A stretch of 64,000 bases of DNA from Lonepinella sp042485795 (GTDB taxonomy: Bacteria > Pseudomonadota > Gammaproteobacteria > Enterobacterales > Pasteurellaceae), in the NCBI RefSeq assembly GCF_042485795.1, contig NZ_CP169368.1, positions 682,001 to 746,000 on the forward strand, given 5' to 3'. Shown here in pieces: positions 55,852 to 64,000 of the stretch (positions within the stretch are counted from its first letter, which is position 1; the number at the start of each line of letters is the position of its first letter). The notes beneath the pieces were generated by a model. It saw only the letters and a program-made list of their open reading frames with translations. It did not search any database and was not told the origin of the DNA. Position numbers and translations under genes: made by a program.

Positions 55852-57705
55852 ATGACTGAAACAAATATTACATTTGGCGACTTAGGCTTGCCAGAATTTA
55901 TCCTTTCTGCTGTAACTGAAATGGGCTTTACAACGCCGTCACCTATTCAACAGGCTTGTATTCCACATCTGTTAAATGGACGTGATGTGTTGGGTATGGC
56001 ACAAACAGGGAGTGGAAAAACTGCGGCGTTTTCTTTGCCATTATTGGCACAAATTGACGTGGAACAAAAACACCCACAAATGTTAGTGATGGCACCAACC
56101 CGTGAATTAGCCATTCAAGTGGCAGATGCTTGTGAGCAATTTGCTAAAAATGCCAAAGGCATGCGTAGTGCAACCCTTTATGGCGGACAACGTTACGACA
56201 TTCAATTACGTGCTTTGCGTCAAGGAGCGCAAGTCGTGGTAGGAACACCGGGGCGTATTTTGGACCATATTAAACGTGGTACGTTAGATTTATCTGAACT
56301 GAAATTTATCGTGTTAGATGAAGCAGACGAAATGTTGCGTATGGGCTTTATTGAAGATGTTGAAACCGTGATGGCAGAATTACCAGCAAAACATCAAACC
56401 GCTCTCTTTTCTGCTACCATGCCAGAACCGATTCGTCGTATTACCAAACGTTTTATGACCGATCCGCAAGAAGTGAAAATTCAATCCACCCAACGTACTA
56501 ATCCAGATATTGCACAAAGCTGTTGGTATGTACGTGGATTCCGTAAAAATGATGCCTTATTACGTTTCTTAGAAGTAGAAGATTTTGATGCAGCGATTAT
56601 TTTTACCCGTACCAAAACAGGTACCATGGACATCACTGAATTATTAGAAAAACATGGTTTTAGTGCAGCCGCCTTAAACGGCGATATGACCCAGCAAGCT
56701 CGTGAACAAACCTTAGATCGCTTACGCAACGGTAGTCTTGATATTTTAGTCGCCACCGATGTTGCTGCCCGTGGTTTAGATGTGGAACGTATTAGTTTAG
56801 TGGTCAACTATGATATTCCATTAGATGCGGAAAGCTATGTTCATCGTATCGGTCGTACGGGGCGTGCAGGTCGTTCAGGCAGTGCATTGCTGTTTGTTGA
56901 ACCAAAAGAACGCCGTTTATTGGGTAATATTGAACGCTTAATGAAGAAACCGATTGACGAAGTGGCGGTACCAAATCACGAACAATTACAGGCTTGTCGC
57001 CGTGAAAAATTCGTGCGTAATATTACCAAACAATTAGAACATCATGATTTAGAAAAATATCGTAGCTTAATTGAAGATCTATTCACAGCGGATCAAGATT
57101 TAGAAGATATTGCGGCAGCCATGTTAATGTTATTACAAGGCAAACAAAAATTGATTCTGCCACCAGATGCACCAATGGAAAAACGTTCAAGCCGTGATCG
57201 TGATGATCGCCGTGGTGATCGCCATGACCGCCGTGATAGAAATGATCGTGGTGAACGCCGTGGTTATGGTAATCCAGTGCCAATGGATCTCTATCGTATT
57301 GAAGTGGGTCGTGCAGACGGTGTTGATGTGCGTCATATCGTGGGTGCCATTGCTAACGAGGGAGATATTGATAGCCGTAATATCGGTCACATTAAATTAT
57401 ATGATGATTATTCAACTGTGGAATTACCAAAAGGTATGCCGAAAGAGTTACTTCAAGTGTTCAACAAAACCCGTGTGTTAAACAAACAAATTCGTATGAC
57501 TTTTGTGAGTGAAGCTCAAGGCGGGGAACGTGCTGGACGTGATGATCGCCGTACAGGCAATAGCAAACGCCGTAGTAATGATCGTAGCAACGACCGAGGA
57601 TCTCGTGGTGAGCGTAAATTCTCAGCAAAAAATGACCGCACTTTTAAGGAAAGTGGTCGTAAAGAATTCAAGGAAAAAGGCGATTTTAAAAAACGTCAAC
57701 GCTAA
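55852..57705 (+). CDS. deaD: ATP-dependent RNA helicase DeaD (CsdA)
   Basis: A 617-residue DEAD-box helicase that acts in ribosome assembly and mRNA decay at low temperature. Q motif and AQTGSGKTAAF, LDEADEMLRMGF, FSATMPEPI, then helicase domain 2 with ATDVAARGLDVERI and HRIGRTGRAG. A C-terminal RNA-binding domain (IVGAIANEGDIDSRNIGHI) is enclosed by Arg/Asp-rich stretches (about 440-475 and 555-617). It follows nlpI by 126 bp. Confidence 0.97.
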   Translation: MTETNITFGDLGLPEFILSAVTEMGFTTPSPIQQACIPHLLNGRDVLGMAQTGSGKTAAFSLPLLAQIDVEQKHPQMLVMAPTRELAIQVADACEQFAKNAKGMRSATLYGGQRYDIQLRALRQGAQVVVGTPGRILDHIKRGTLDLSELKFIVLDEADEMLRMGFIEDVETVMAELPAKHQTALFSATMPEPIRRITKRFMTDPQEVKIQSTQRTNPDIAQSCWYVRGFRKNDALLRFLEVEDFDAAIIFTRTKTGTMDITELLEKHGFSAAALNGDMTQQAREQTLDRLRNGSLDILVATDVAARGLDVERISLVVNYDIPLDAESYVHRIGRTGRAGRSGSALLFVEPKERRLLGNIERLMKKPIDEVAVPNHEQLQACRREKFVRNITKQLEHHDLEKYRSLIEDLFTADQDLEDIAAAMLMLLQGKQKLILPPDAPMEKRSSRDRDDRRGDRHDRRDRNDRGERRGYGNPVPMDLYRIEVGRADGVDVRHIVGAIANEGDIDSRNIGHIKLYDDYSTVELPKGMPKELLQVFNKTRVLNKQIRMTFVSEAQGGERAGRDDRRTGNSKRRSNDRSNDRGSRGERKFSAKNDRTFKESGRKEFKEKGDFKKRQR

Positions 57706-57730
57706 TTCGTTGAGATAATTTGACAAAATC

Positions 57731-57769
57731 AAGGGCTGACAACGATATTGCATCGTAGTCAGCCCTTTT
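57731..57769 (+). terminator. Terminator of deaD
   Basis: AAGGGCTGAC (57731-57740) pairs with GTCAGCCCTT (57758-57767), with an inner ACGAT/ATCGT stem, followed by TTAATT. Confidence 0.85.
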
Positions 57770-57828
57770 AATTGGCATAGTAGAGGAAAAACCTTTCCGC
57801 CTAAAGTGCGGTCAAAATTTACAGGATT

Positions 57829-59399
57829 TTAAAATCTTTTTCTACTTTCATCTGAAAACAGACCATATTTATATTCCGTAATCATATTTTCGTCACGAAT
57901 TATTTCTGGGTTACGCCCTAGAGATGAAAAATCAATCTTATCGTAAGGAATCAACGGATTTTTATAAATACGTTCTACCCCTTGCGTTAGATTCTGAGCA
58001 TTAAATACGGGTTCTCCACCGTCCCATTTTAATTTAGCGAAAGTCGAGGTAATACTTTGTTGAGTCATTTCAGGTATCGGTTTTAGTGATGCCAAGGACA
58101 TATTTAAGTATTGGTAAACATAAGGGAAAACCGATTTAGAAGTATAAAACGCATCATAAGAAGACGTGGTATTAAAATAAATAAATCCGTCTTCTGCTAA
58201 ATGTTCTTTTGCTAATGTCTGAAATTGTTGGCTTAACAGATTAGACGAATAACTACGCCAGTGAAAGGTGGTATTCATTAAAATGAAATCAAATTTGCTA
58301 TTCGGGTTTTTATTCAGCCAACGTCGTCCGTCATCGGTGATAAGATGTACTCGTTTATCTGCTAATAGATGCTGCATTTCTGAATACATAGTTACCAATT
58401 TTGGATAACCAGGGTTTAATTCCACCACAGTGATCGATTCAATTTCAGGCATCGTGGTCAATACTCGAACCCATGACCCAGTACTCAACCCGATAACCAA
58501 AATATTTTTAGCTTTTGGTGCGATAACAGGAATTAAATAAGCCCGTTCAATGCCGTTATGACTATGATTTAAATCCACGTTGAGCATACCATCGTAGGCA
58601 TTACCGCCCAAGACTAATTTATCGTTATTTTCATTGGTATAAACTTGAATAAAACCGTGTTTATTCTCAATAATCCGTTCCAATGTGGCATTTTCTTTTT
58701 GAGCCAACGCAGTAATCATTTTCTCTGGTACAACAAATGCTGTTGCAACAACAATAACCAGCAAAGCGAAATCTGCTACTTTGACAACGGCTTTTTGCAG
58801 ACAGAAAAATGCTGTAATCAAGGTAATGGCGATAATAATCAGATAAGTTTGCTGCGTAGTGAAAATATCTAATAGATAAAACCCAATAAAAATTGGTGAA
58901 ATCGTACAGCCCAATACATTGGCGAAATAAACATTGGAGATTGATGCCCCCGTTTTTTTATTTTCAGAACCTAAATGATGAACAATCGGGAAAACGATGC
59001 CACGCAATAAAGCACAGAAGAAGATGCACGAGATAAAAAGCCCAAAAGCAAATTTATTGGATAAGAAAACGAATAGAGAAATAGCTAGGCAATCAAGAAC
59101 AGCCGAGAGTAAAAAGATCTTCCCGATATATTCGATCGTTCCTTTTCCTTCCTTCCTTCCTTCCTTCCTTCCTTCCTTCCTTCCTTCCTTCCTTCCTGAC
59201 AAACCTGCTTACCAATGAGAGATCCTATTGCAATACCTAATAGAAACAGTGCCAAAGTAATAGAGAATGCTTGCGGAAGACCGCCAGTAAAAAAGCCAAA
59301 TAATCGAATCCAGATGACTTCAAGCCCTAGACTGAGAAATCCACTTAAAAAAGATAATAAGATTGCTTTTTTAGCTATTTGATTAGATTGATTAAGCAT
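57829..59399 (-). CDS. Phase-variable membrane protein with spermidine-synthase-like domain (OFF in this sequence)
   Basis: ATG 59399 (MLNQSNQIAKKAILLSF) has AGAGG upstream and starts two membrane segments, then runs into a (CCTT)12 tract (AAGG on the coding strand) and stops at 59085 after 104 residues. The rest of the gene continues in another frame to 57829. The interval is 1,571 bp, so 13 units (+4) or 10 units (-8) restore one frame of 524 or 520 residues; 12 units are OFF. All frames of the tract read EGRK repeats, with no stop. The joined protein would have six or more TM segments and a C-terminal Rossmann domain like spermidine synthase (NILVIGLSTGSW, TVVELNP, ITDDGRRWL). The usual catalytic Asp residues are not conserved (LMNTTFHWR). 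Its start overlaps the end of the upstream gene by 8 bp. Confidence 0.85.
59147..59197 (-). repeat. Tetranucleotide contingency repeat (CCTT)12
   Basis: Twelve perfect CCTT units (59147-59194) plus CCT, inside the reading frame of the gene above. Tetranucleotide tracts of this length change copy number by slipped-strand mispairing in Haemophilus and switch genes on and off. Confidence 0.97.
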
Positions 59400-60003
59400 G
59401 TTTCAAACCTCTTAGGTTGTATCTGAGAAAAATGACGATGGCGACAAAATAGTTAATCGCAGCAGCCATATAAATAACTTGTGTCAAGGTAAAATGATTA
59501 AACAACACAAACCCCGTGGCTAAACAAGCGGAAGCTGCACCTAATGTATTGGTAAAATACAGCCAACCGATATTATCGCCGACATTATCAAGATATTGAT
59601 TTAAATATTGCGTAAGCAATGGCAAAGTACTACCCATCAGAAAGGTAGGAAACAGTAGTAAGATGAAGTTAGAAAATGCAATCACTACAAGATCAGAATG
59701 TAAAAATAACGTTTTGGTCATTTCTATCAGTGTCGGGCTTAATATACCGAATGAACCGATACCTAATTCAGTTAAAGCAAAGAATAAAATAATATGTTTG
59801 GGAAATCTATCTGCAATACGCCCACCGTAGTAAGCACCAATGCCAAGCCCAGCCATAAATACGGCGATAATAATTGTAATAGATTCCAAATCGACACCGA
59901 ATGCGGTAAACAACATTCTTTGCCAAGCAATCTGATAAATTAATGCCGCAAATCCAGATAAAAAGAAAATACTTTTTACCGTTCTCATTTTAGAAACTTC
60001 CAT
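59392..60003 (-). CDS. Six-TM membrane protein, N-terminal half of MFS/spermidine-synthase-like carrier
   Basis: A 203-residue protein with about six membrane segments. Its start SIFFLSGFAALIYQIAWQRM and the loop AGLGIGAYYGGRIADRFPKH (an MFS-like loop 2-3) are typical of the membrane part of fused MFS/spermidine-synthase-like proteins. The second gene begins with a related pattern (FLSGFLSLGLEVIWIRLFGF, LALFLLGIAIGSLIG), so the two genes look like the two halves of a 12-TM unit. AAGGAATTAT precedes ATG 60003; its stop overlaps the next start (ATGCTTAA). TATACT at 60045-60040 may be the -10 box. Confidence 0.8.
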   Translation of the reverse strand: MEVSKMRTVKSIFFLSGFAALIYQIAWQRMLFTAFGVDLESITIIIAVFMAGLGIGAYYGGRIADRFPKHIILFFALTELGIGSFGILSPTLIEMTKTLFLHSDLVVIAFSNFILLLFPTFLMGSTLPLLTQYLNQYLDNVGDNIGWLYFTNTLGAASACLATGFVLFNHFTLTQVIYMAAAINYFVAIVIFLRYNLRGLKHA

Positions 60004-60094
60004 ATAATTCCTTTTATTAAATTAAATCTTGGGGGGCGTAGTATATCATCATCTTTTTATGGTTAAGAAAACATTTTTATTGATTATGTAGATA

Positions 60095-60124
60095 AAAGGG
60101 ATAAGCATTTGCTTATCCCTTTGT
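60095..60124. terminator. Terminator of marC-like gene
   Basis: AAAGGGATAAGC (60095-60106), ATTT, GCTTATCCCTTT (60111-60122). It lies 18 bp after the stop of the marC-like gene and upstream of the phase-variable operon, so it insulates that operon; the stem has T-rich flanks on both strands. Confidence 0.8.
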
Positions 60125-60139
60125 CATTCTTCATTTGAA

Positions 60140-60766
60140 TTAAAATACGCCCATATTGCGTAATCCAGTGGTAATAATTTCTACCCCAAGGGACATTAAC
60201 AATAGCCCCATAATACGTGTAATAACGTTTGATCCTGTTTTGCCTAATTTTTTAATGACGGGTTTAGAATAACGGAATAGAATGTAACAACCTATACCAA
60301 ATAAAATAATGGTGAGTGAAGAATACAGATAACCAGTTAGGTTATGCTGGGTTGAACCAAATACAATCGTTGCACTAATCGACCCTGGTCCTGCCATAAT
60401 TGGCATCGCGAGAGGAACAACGGCAATATTATTATAGTCCTCAAAGTTCTCGTTTTTTTCTTCTTTATTGATTTTATGTTCACCGATTTTACCGTTAATC
60501 ATGGTTAATGCAATCATTGCTACCAAGCCACCGCCCGCAATACGGAAAGAATCAATAGAGATTTTGAAAGTGTCTAAAATAAAGTTACCAAAAAAGAAAC
60601 TGACCAACAAAATTACTACAATAGAAAAACACGTGACTGCTGCGGTACGATTTTGTTGTTCTTGAGTTTGTTCTCCCGTCATTGAATAGAAAATAGGGGT
60701 TACGCCGATTGGGTTGACTAGAGCGATAAGTCCCATAAAAAACTGGAGATAGATAGCTAATTCCAT
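60140..60766 (-). CDS. MarC family integral membrane protein
   Basis: A 208-residue protein with six membrane segments from the MarC/UPF0056 family (LVNPIGVTPIFYSMT, VPLAMPIMAGPGSISATIV). The family was once linked to multidrug resistance but its transport role is not established; distant members carry amino acids. It is transcribed towards the phase-variable operon but separated from it by a terminator. Confidence 0.9.
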   Translation of the reverse strand: MELAIYLQFFMGLIALVNPIGVTPIFYSMTGEQTQEQQNRTAAVTCFSIVVILLVSFFFGNFILDTFKISIDSFRIAGGGLVAMIALTMINGKIGEHKINKEEKNENFEDYNNIAVVPLAMPIMAGPGSISATIVFGSTQHNLTGYLYSSLTIILFGIGCYILFRYSKPVIKKLGKTGSNVITRIMGLLLMSLGVEIITTGLRNMGVF

Positions 60767-60840
60767 ATTTCACCATACGTATAATTATTTGCTGCATATT
60801 ATAATGGATAGGTGAGCGGATATAAATAAACTTGTAACAA

Positions 60841-60870
60841 AAAAGTGCGATGAAATTCACCGCACTTTTG
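60841..60870 (-). terminator. groESL terminator from inverted uptake-signal pair
   Basis: AAAAGTGCGATGAA pairs with TTCACCGCACTTTT with one mismatch, about 30 bp after the groEL stop. The left arm has one base different from the uptake consensus. Confidence 0.8.
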
Positions 60871-60898
60871 CATCAATTATTCGAGAATTAGCGAATGA

Positions 60899-62542
60899 TT
60901 ACATCATGCCGCCCATTCCACCCATGCCGCCCATACCAGCACCGAGATCGGCTTTGTCGTCTTTTGGTAATTCAGTAACCATACATTCTGTGGTGATCAT
61001 TAAACCAGCTACAGAAGCGGCGAATTGTAATGCAGAACGAGCGACTTTAGTTGGATCTAAAATACCCATTTCGATCATATCACCATATTGCTCGGTACTT
61101 GCGTTGTAACCGAAGTTGCCAGCACCAGCTTTCACTGTATTTGCTACCACAGAACCCTCTTCACCAGCGTTTTCCACGATTTGGCGAAGTGGTGCTTCTA
61201 ATGCACGTAAAGCAAGTTTAATTCCGACATTTTGTTCTTCGTTATCACCTTGTAACGTAGCAGCTACTTTGGTCGCCGCACGCACTAATGCTACGCCACC
61301 ACCAGCAACAATACCTTCTTCCACGGCTGCACGAGTAGCGTGTAACGCATCTTCCACACGGTCTTTCTTCTCTTTCATTTCAACTTCGGTGGCTGCTCCC
61401 ACTTTGATGACTGCCACACCGCCAGCGAGTTTCGCTACACGTTCTTGTAATTTTTCTTTGTCGTAGTCAGATGTGCTTTCTTCAATTTGTTGACGAATTT
61501 GACCAACACGACCTTTGATTTGAGCTTCATCACCAACACCGTCAATAATCGTGGTGTTATCTTTATTAATCACCACACGTTTGGCTTGACCTAAATCTTC
61601 CAAGGTGGCTTTTTCTAATTCCATACCGATTTCTTCAGAAATTACAGTACCCGCAGTGAGAATCGCAATATCTTGCAACATCGCTTTACGTCGATCACCA
61701 AAGCCTGGTGCTTTTACCGCAGCGACTTTTACGATACCACGCATAGTATTGACGACTAAAGTGGCTAAGGCTTCACCCTCCACATCTTCCGCAATGATTA
61801 ACAATGGTTTACCTGCTTTTGCCACACCTTCTAATACAGGCAATAATTCACGAATATTAGAGATTTTTTTATCCACTAATAAAATATATGGATTGTCTAA
61901 TTCAACTGTTGCGGTTTCAGGTTTGTTAATAAAATAAGGTGATAAATAACCACGGTCAAATTGCATCCCCTCAACCACGGCTAATTCATCTTCCAAACCT
62001 GTGCCGTCTTCCACGGTAATCACGCCCTCTTTGCCAACTTTTTCCATAGCTTGAGCAATTAATTGACCTACCACGCTATCACTATTGGCGGAAATCGTTC
62101 CAACTTGCTCAATTTCTTTAGAGGTTTCACATGGTTTAGATAATGCTTTCAATTCAGCCACAACAGCGGCTACGGCTTTGTCGATACCACGTTTTAAATC
62201 CATTGGGTTCATACCTGCGGCGACTGCTTTTAAGCCCTCATTAACGATAGCTTGAGCTAAAACAGTTGCAGTCGTTGTACCGTCACCTGCGGCATCATTG
62301 GCTTTAGAGGCAACCTCTTTGACCATTTGTGCACCCATATTTTCGAATTTATCGGCTAATTCAATTTCACGTGCAACAGACACACCGTCTTTGGTAATCG
62401 CAGGTGCACCAAAGGCTTTGTCTAAAATAACGTTACGACCTTTTGGACCTAAAGTAACTTTTACTGCATCTGCTAATACGTTCACACCCGTTAACATTTT
62501 TACACGAGCATCATTGCCAAATTTTACTTCTTTTGCTGCCAT
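60899..62542 (-). CDS. groEL: Chaperonin GroEL
   Basis: Hsp60 folding chamber, 547 residues. MAAKEVKFGNDARVKML start, nucleotide-binding DGTTTATVLAQAIVNEG, and the flexible C-terminal GGMGGMGGMM tail are all present. It is 17 bp behind groES. Transcription should follow the sigma-32 promoter at 62892-62919. Confidence 0.99.
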   Translation of the reverse strand: MAAKEVKFGNDARVKMLTGVNVLADAVKVTLGPKGRNVILDKAFGAPAITKDGVSVAREIELADKFENMGAQMVKEVASKANDAAGDGTTTATVLAQAIVNEGLKAVAAGMNPMDLKRGIDKAVAAVVAELKALSKPCETSKEIEQVGTISANSDSVVGQLIAQAMEKVGKEGVITVEDGTGLEDELAVVEGMQFDRGYLSPYFINKPETATVELDNPYILLVDKKISNIRELLPVLEGVAKAGKPLLIIAEDVEGEALATLVVNTMRGIVKVAAVKAPGFGDRRKAMLQDIAILTAGTVISEEIGMELEKATLEDLGQAKRVVINKDNTTIIDGVGDEAQIKGRVGQIRQQIEESTSDYDKEKLQERVAKLAGGVAVIKVGAATEVEMKEKKDRVEDALHATRAAVEEGIVAGGGVALVRAATKVAATLQGDNEEQNVGIKLALRALEAPLRQIVENAGEEGSVVANTVKAGAGNFGYNASTEQYGDMIEMGILDPTKVARSALQFAASVAGLMITTECMVTELPKDDKADLGAGMGGMGGMGGMM

Positions 62543-62559
62543 TTTTAATATTCCTTCTA

Positions 62560-62850
62560 TTATTCTACGATTGCCAAAATATCATTTTCAGAAACGATTA
62601 ACACTTCTTCACCGTCAATTTTCTCTGCTTTAACGCCATATCCTTCGTTAAAAATTACGGTATCACCGACTTTCACATCTAAAGGTTGTACTGTACCATT
62701 TTCTAAGATACGACCTTTGCCTACTGCAATAACTTTAGCTCGAGTGGATTTTGTTGCTGCACTACCAGTTAAAACGATACCGCCAGCGGATTTGGTTTCT
62801 ACTTCTTCACGTTTGATAATTACACGATCGTGTAAAGGACGAATTGCCAT
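62560..62850 (-). CDS. groES: Co-chaperonin GroES
   Basis: The 96-residue lid of the GroEL chamber: MAIRPLHDRVIIKREEVE start, mobile loop with SAGGIVLTGSAATKSTRA, and VGDTVIFNEGYGVKAEKIDG. AGGAGAAATTCAA precedes the ATG. Confidence 0.99.
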   Translation of the reverse strand: MAIRPLHDRVIIKREEVETKSAGGIVLTGSAATKSTRAKVIAVGKGRILENGTVQPLDVKVGDTVIFNEGYGVKAEKIDGEEVLIVSENDILAIVE

Positions 62851-62891
62851 TTGAATTTCTCCTAAATTAGATTTATAAATAAGTACAAATA

Positions 62892-62919
62892 ATATGGGGA
62901 AGTAATTTAGGCTTTCAAG
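62892..62919 (-). promoter_or_regulatory. Sigma-32 heat-shock promoter of groESL
   Basis: On the minus strand CTTGAAA (62919-62913), a 13-bp spacer and CCCCATAT (62899-62892). Both boxes match the sigma-32 consensus (CTTGAAA, CCCCATNT), 42 bp before groES. No HrcA-type CIRCE repeat was seen. Confidence 0.92.
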
Positions 62920-62958
62920 AGGGGAAATAAACTTTTTTTATAAAAAATCATAGATGAA

Positions 62959-62983
62959 AAATAGGGCAATTTGCCCTATTTTC
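62959..62983 (-). terminator. Terminator of fis
   Basis: On the minus strand AAATAGGGCAAATTGCCCTATTTTTC: an AAATAGGGCAA/TTGCCCTATTT stem ending in a T run, about 20 bp beyond the fis stop. It isolates groESL from dusB-fis. Confidence 0.82.
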
Positions 62984-63003
62984 AGATTTGCGACTATCGT
63001 TTT

Positions 63004-63300
63004 CTAGCCCATACCATATTGTTTTAATTTTTTGCGTAAGGTACCACGATTGATGCCTAACATAATAGCCGCACGAGTTTGATTGCCACGAGTATGTTGC
63101 ATAATGATGTCTAATAGTGGATGTTCCACTTCTGCCAATACAAGCTCATAAAGATCGTTAACATCTTGACCATCTAAGTTAACTAAATAATTTTTAATGG
63201 CTCGTTTAACTGAGTCACGTAATGGCTTGTTAACAGCTTGTGATTGTGCATTTAATTCTGGCACGATAAATTTTGTAGATGGTGTTGTTTGTTCAAACAT
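63004..63300 (-). CDS. fis: DNA-binding protein Fis
   Basis: Nucleoid protein and growth-phase regulator. The 98-residue protein ends in the helix-turn-helix TRGNQTRAAIMLGINRGTLR and KKLKQYGMG. ATG 63300 has GGAAA at normal spacing; an ATG at 63312 has none. The start overlaps the end of dusB, the conserved dusB-fis operon. Confidence 0.97.
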   Translation of the reverse strand: MFEQTTPSTKFIVPELNAQSQAVNKPLRDSVKRAIKNYLVNLDGQDVNDLYELVLAEVEHPLLDIIMQHTRGNQTRAAIMLGINRGTLRKKLKQYGMG

Positions 63301-64000
63301 TTGAATTTCCATTATTACTTATAAAATTAAAAAAATCTTCTAAAGCGATCAGTTGCTCAGTGGCATTGCTAATTGCGTTAAAAGTCCGTTTAAAATCGGA
63401 ATCTGGTTGAATTCCTTGTAAATACCAGCCAACATGCTTGCGAGCAATTCGATAGCCTTTTTCAGCGCCATAGAACTGATGTAATTCTGCAATATGACGT
63501 AAAATTACACCGCACTTTTCTGTTAAACTGGGGGCGATTATATTGGTTGAATTGATTTCAGCTAGTTCTCCTAAAGATTGAAATATCCAAGGATTACCTA
63601 AAGCTCCACGCCCAATCATAATTCCATCTGCACCTGTATAATCAAGTACAAACTTTGCTTTCTCTACCGAGATAATATCGCCATTGGCGATCACAGGAAT
63701 AGAAATTGCTTGCTTAACTGCTTTAATATGATGATATTCAGCTTCTCCTTCAAATAAGCATTCACGAGTACGCCCATGAATGGTTAATGCTTGAATACCA
63801 CATTGTTCAGCAATTTGAGCGATTTCTACACAATTTATATGTTGTCGATCCCAACCTGTGCGAATTTTCAACGTGACAGGCACGTTTACTGCATTTACCA
63901 CCGACTCAAGAATCTTTGTGACTAAATCAGGAAACTGTAGTAAAGCAGAACCTGCTAACTTTTTATTCACCTTTTTAGCGGGGCAACCCATGTTAATATC
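63293..64000 (-). CDS. dusB: tRNA-dihydrouridine synthase B, N-terminus outside window
   Basis: Frame open to base 64000, so the first part is missing; 235 residues remain. DINMGCPAKKV carries the catalytic cysteine, followed by TLKIRTGWD, ALTIHGRTRE, ANGDI and GIMIGRGALGNPW, the FMN- and substrate-binding motifs of the Dus family. Position before fis identifies DusB. Confidence 0.96.
   Translation of the reverse strand, partial: DINMGCPAKKVNKKLAGSALLQFPDLVTKILESVVNAVNVPVTLKIRTGWDRQHINCVEIAQIAEQCGIQALTIHGRTRECLFEGEAEYHHIKAVKQAISIPVIANGDIISVEKAKFVLDYTGADGIMIGRGALGNPWIFQSLGELAEINSTNIIAPSLTEKCGVILRHIAELHQFYGAEKGYRIARKHVGWYLQGIQPDSDFKRTFNAISNATEQLIALEDFFNFISNNGNSNV

Noticed and set aside
57829..59202. 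Downstream frame as an independent gene starting at TTG 59202
   Set aside because: The TTG lies before the repeat tract, within the upstream gene, with no ribosome site; membrane segments continue directly from the upstream frame, so it is one gene split by the tract.
1..64000. CRISPR array, prophage, integrase, tRNA or rRNA
   Set aside because: No short direct repeats with regular unique spacers, phage genes, integrase frames or RNA-gene cores were found by eye on either strand.

Overview
The window is AT-rich chromosomal DNA of a Pasteurellaceae species in the Haemophilus/Aggregatibacter/Pasteurella branch. The core DNA uptake signal AAGTGCGGT or its complement occurs about 34 times by eye, often as closely spaced inverted pairs that double as terminators. 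The gene content (Na+-NQR operon, citrate lyase with a CitXG fusion, PyrR, single-parvulin SurA, trimeric autotransporter, tetranucleotide contingency repeat) agrees with this. Species cannot be fixed from the sequence alone.

Layout. 1-7446: 3' part of a giant trimeric autotransporter adhesin with four near-identical 720-bp repeats. 7634-11662: purB-hflD, eda, mnmA. 11786-19076: nqrM-apbE-nqrFEDCBA, read right to left, interrupted by a GC-rich palindromic element. 19354-25970: bolA/yajG, surA-rsmA-apaH, pyrR, rdgB-UPF0145-hemW. 26044-31185: citCDEF-citXG with no transporter. 31392-36189: rpiA, serA, hda, uraA, upp. 36430-46258: cpxRA, an AAHS-type MFS carrier, plsB, a membrane metallophosphoesterase, proB, yjjP-yjjB. 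46335-57705: tdk, tsaD, the macromolecular synthesis genes rpsU-dnaG-rpoD, then pnp-nlpI-deaD. 57829-60003: a two-gene membrane operon whose second gene carries a (CCTT)12 tract and is out of frame here. 60140-64000: marC-like gene, groESL behind a textbook sigma-32 promoter, fis and dusB (cut by the window end).

Most genes are conserved housekeeping functions. The items most worth following up are: (i) the phase-variable operon at 57829-60003, a 12-TM MFS-like carrier fused to a spermidine-synthase-like domain that lacks the usual catalytic aspartates; (ii) a four-hairpin structured element present at 11677-11779 and 52204-52333 with compensatory base changes and conserved loops (GNRA, GGA, TAGY); (iii) a second hairpin-rich element flanking upp on both sides; (iv) a long leader hairpin before pnp that resembles an RNase III autoregulation site; and (v) the ABAB higher-order duplication in the adhesin.
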